5,691 nt of DNA from Thermodesulfobacteriota bacterium (GTDB taxonomy: Bacteria; Desulfobacterota; SM23-61), in the NCBI GenBank assembly GCA_030018715.1, contig JASEHN010000212.1, positions 1 to 5,691 on the forward strand. The letters run 5' to 3'. Within the stretch, counting starts at the first letter, position 1, and every line of letters begins with the position of its first letter. The notes beneath the pieces were generated by a model. That model saw only the letters and a list, made by a program, of their open reading frames with translations, ran no database searches and was not told the origin of the DNA. A program made the translations under genes and the position numbers. Positions 5,294 to 5,691 of the stretch are shown one piece after another.

Positions 5294-5300
5294 GACATAA

Positions 5301-5347
5301 GGAGAGGGGCGAAAGCCTCCTCCCAACCTTCTGCGCTTTGCCCCTCT
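5301..5347 (+). terminator. Hairpin(s) after the nitroreductase, possible terminator
   Basis: Two exclusive folds start 8 nt after the stop codon. The short one pairs GGAGAGGGGC (5301-5310) with GCCTCCTCC (5315-5323) across a GAAA tetraloop, with one bulged A. The long one pairs AGAGGGGCGAAAG (5303-5315) with CTTTGCCCCTCT (5336-5347), 12 bp with one bulged G and a 20-nt loop. No U-run follows either stem, so intrinsic termination is uncertain; 3'-end stabilisation is equally possible. Confidence 0.45.
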
Positions 5348-5691
5348 ATCAGCCTCTCCCCGTGTTCCAGCGGCAGCTTCGCCCTTTAGAAGAAAGTTTT
5401 GTTGACCTTCAGATTTTACCCCTGATTCTTTCTACGCTGACCCTGATTACCCGATGGATTCCTATGTGACCTCAGGAGTCCGCCGAGCCATCTATTCAAC
5501 ATTTTAAACAGCAATTCTCACTTTCCAGTCTGACTCAAAAATGAACATTGATAGGTGAAATCTTCGCTTAAGACTTTATCTGACTTTTTCAGTTGGTCCA
5601 AGTCGTTTTTACTTTAATTGACATAAGGGATTTTAGATTTCTTTTTTTCAAAAGAGCCAAATAAATTAGCCACAGAGGGCACAGAGATCAC
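5348..5691. other. Intergenic tail without a recognisable gene
   Basis: About 340 nt, T- and A-rich toward the end. Open frames are short and show no recognisable protein. TTGACA at 5618-5623 has no -10 at suitable spacing. The window ends in the repeat described at 5671-5686. Confidence 0.45.
5671..5686. repeat. Short direct repeat CACAGAG-GG-CACAGAG
   Basis: CACAGAG at 5671-5677 and 5680-5686, spaced by GG and preceded by TTAGC. Runs of this CACAGAG type are scattered between genes in many environmental bacterial genomes, often with more units. The window may cut a longer array. Function is unknown. Confidence 0.4.

Noticed and set aside
1..5691. CRISPR array, tRNA or rRNA.
   Set aside because: No regularly spaced repeats, cloverleaf-like segment or rRNA-like conserved stretch was seen on either strand.

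Overview
The window looks like an accessory stretch of a Sec-decoding, probably anaerobic bacterium. The protein styles resemble Desulfobacterota (former Deltaproteobacteria) or similar environmental lineages, but this is inferred from gene content and composition only; there is no rRNA or marker gene. Base composition is mixed: the genes are near 50% GC and the gaps are AT-rich.

Layout. (1) 38-1840, minus strand: one long gene of 600 codons interrupted by a single in-frame UGA at 1496-1498. The UGA lies in a C-U-G-T-C motif and is followed by a SECIS-like hairpin. I read it as a selenoprotein with an N-terminal UGSC-type (seleno)protein domain fused to a large C-terminal domain of unknown function. 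(2) 1841-2153: non-coding, with a long, nearly perfect inverted repeat (arms 1949-1969 and 2027-2048) that resembles a REP/MITE-type element. (3) 2154-2794, minus strand: a hicA-hicB toxin-antitoxin operon with a promoter and palindrome directly upstream. The toxin frame is broken at a run of seven A's. Reading with a -1 shift restores a full-length 84-residue HicA. (4) 2832-3273: mostly non-coding, ending in a promoter for the next gene. (5) 3274-3735, plus strand: a putative molybdenum (Moco) carrier / YpsA-like protein. (6) 3807-4420, plus strand: a mazE-mazF-type toxin-antitoxin operon with a near-consensus sigma-70 promoter and a perfect palindrome between its -35 and -10. (7) 4631-5293, plus strand: an FMN-dependent nitroreductase-family protein, followed by two alternative hairpins. 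(8) 5348-5691: no recognisable gene; the window ends in a short CACAGAG direct repeat.

The genes do not form one pathway. Two toxin-antitoxin modules, a mobile-looking inverted repeat and large gaps mark an accessory or shuffled region. The selenoprotein and the nitroreductase are the likely redox enzymes. The selenoprotein is easily lost to standard annotation, which would end it at the UGA and leave two apparently unrelated hypothetical proteins.
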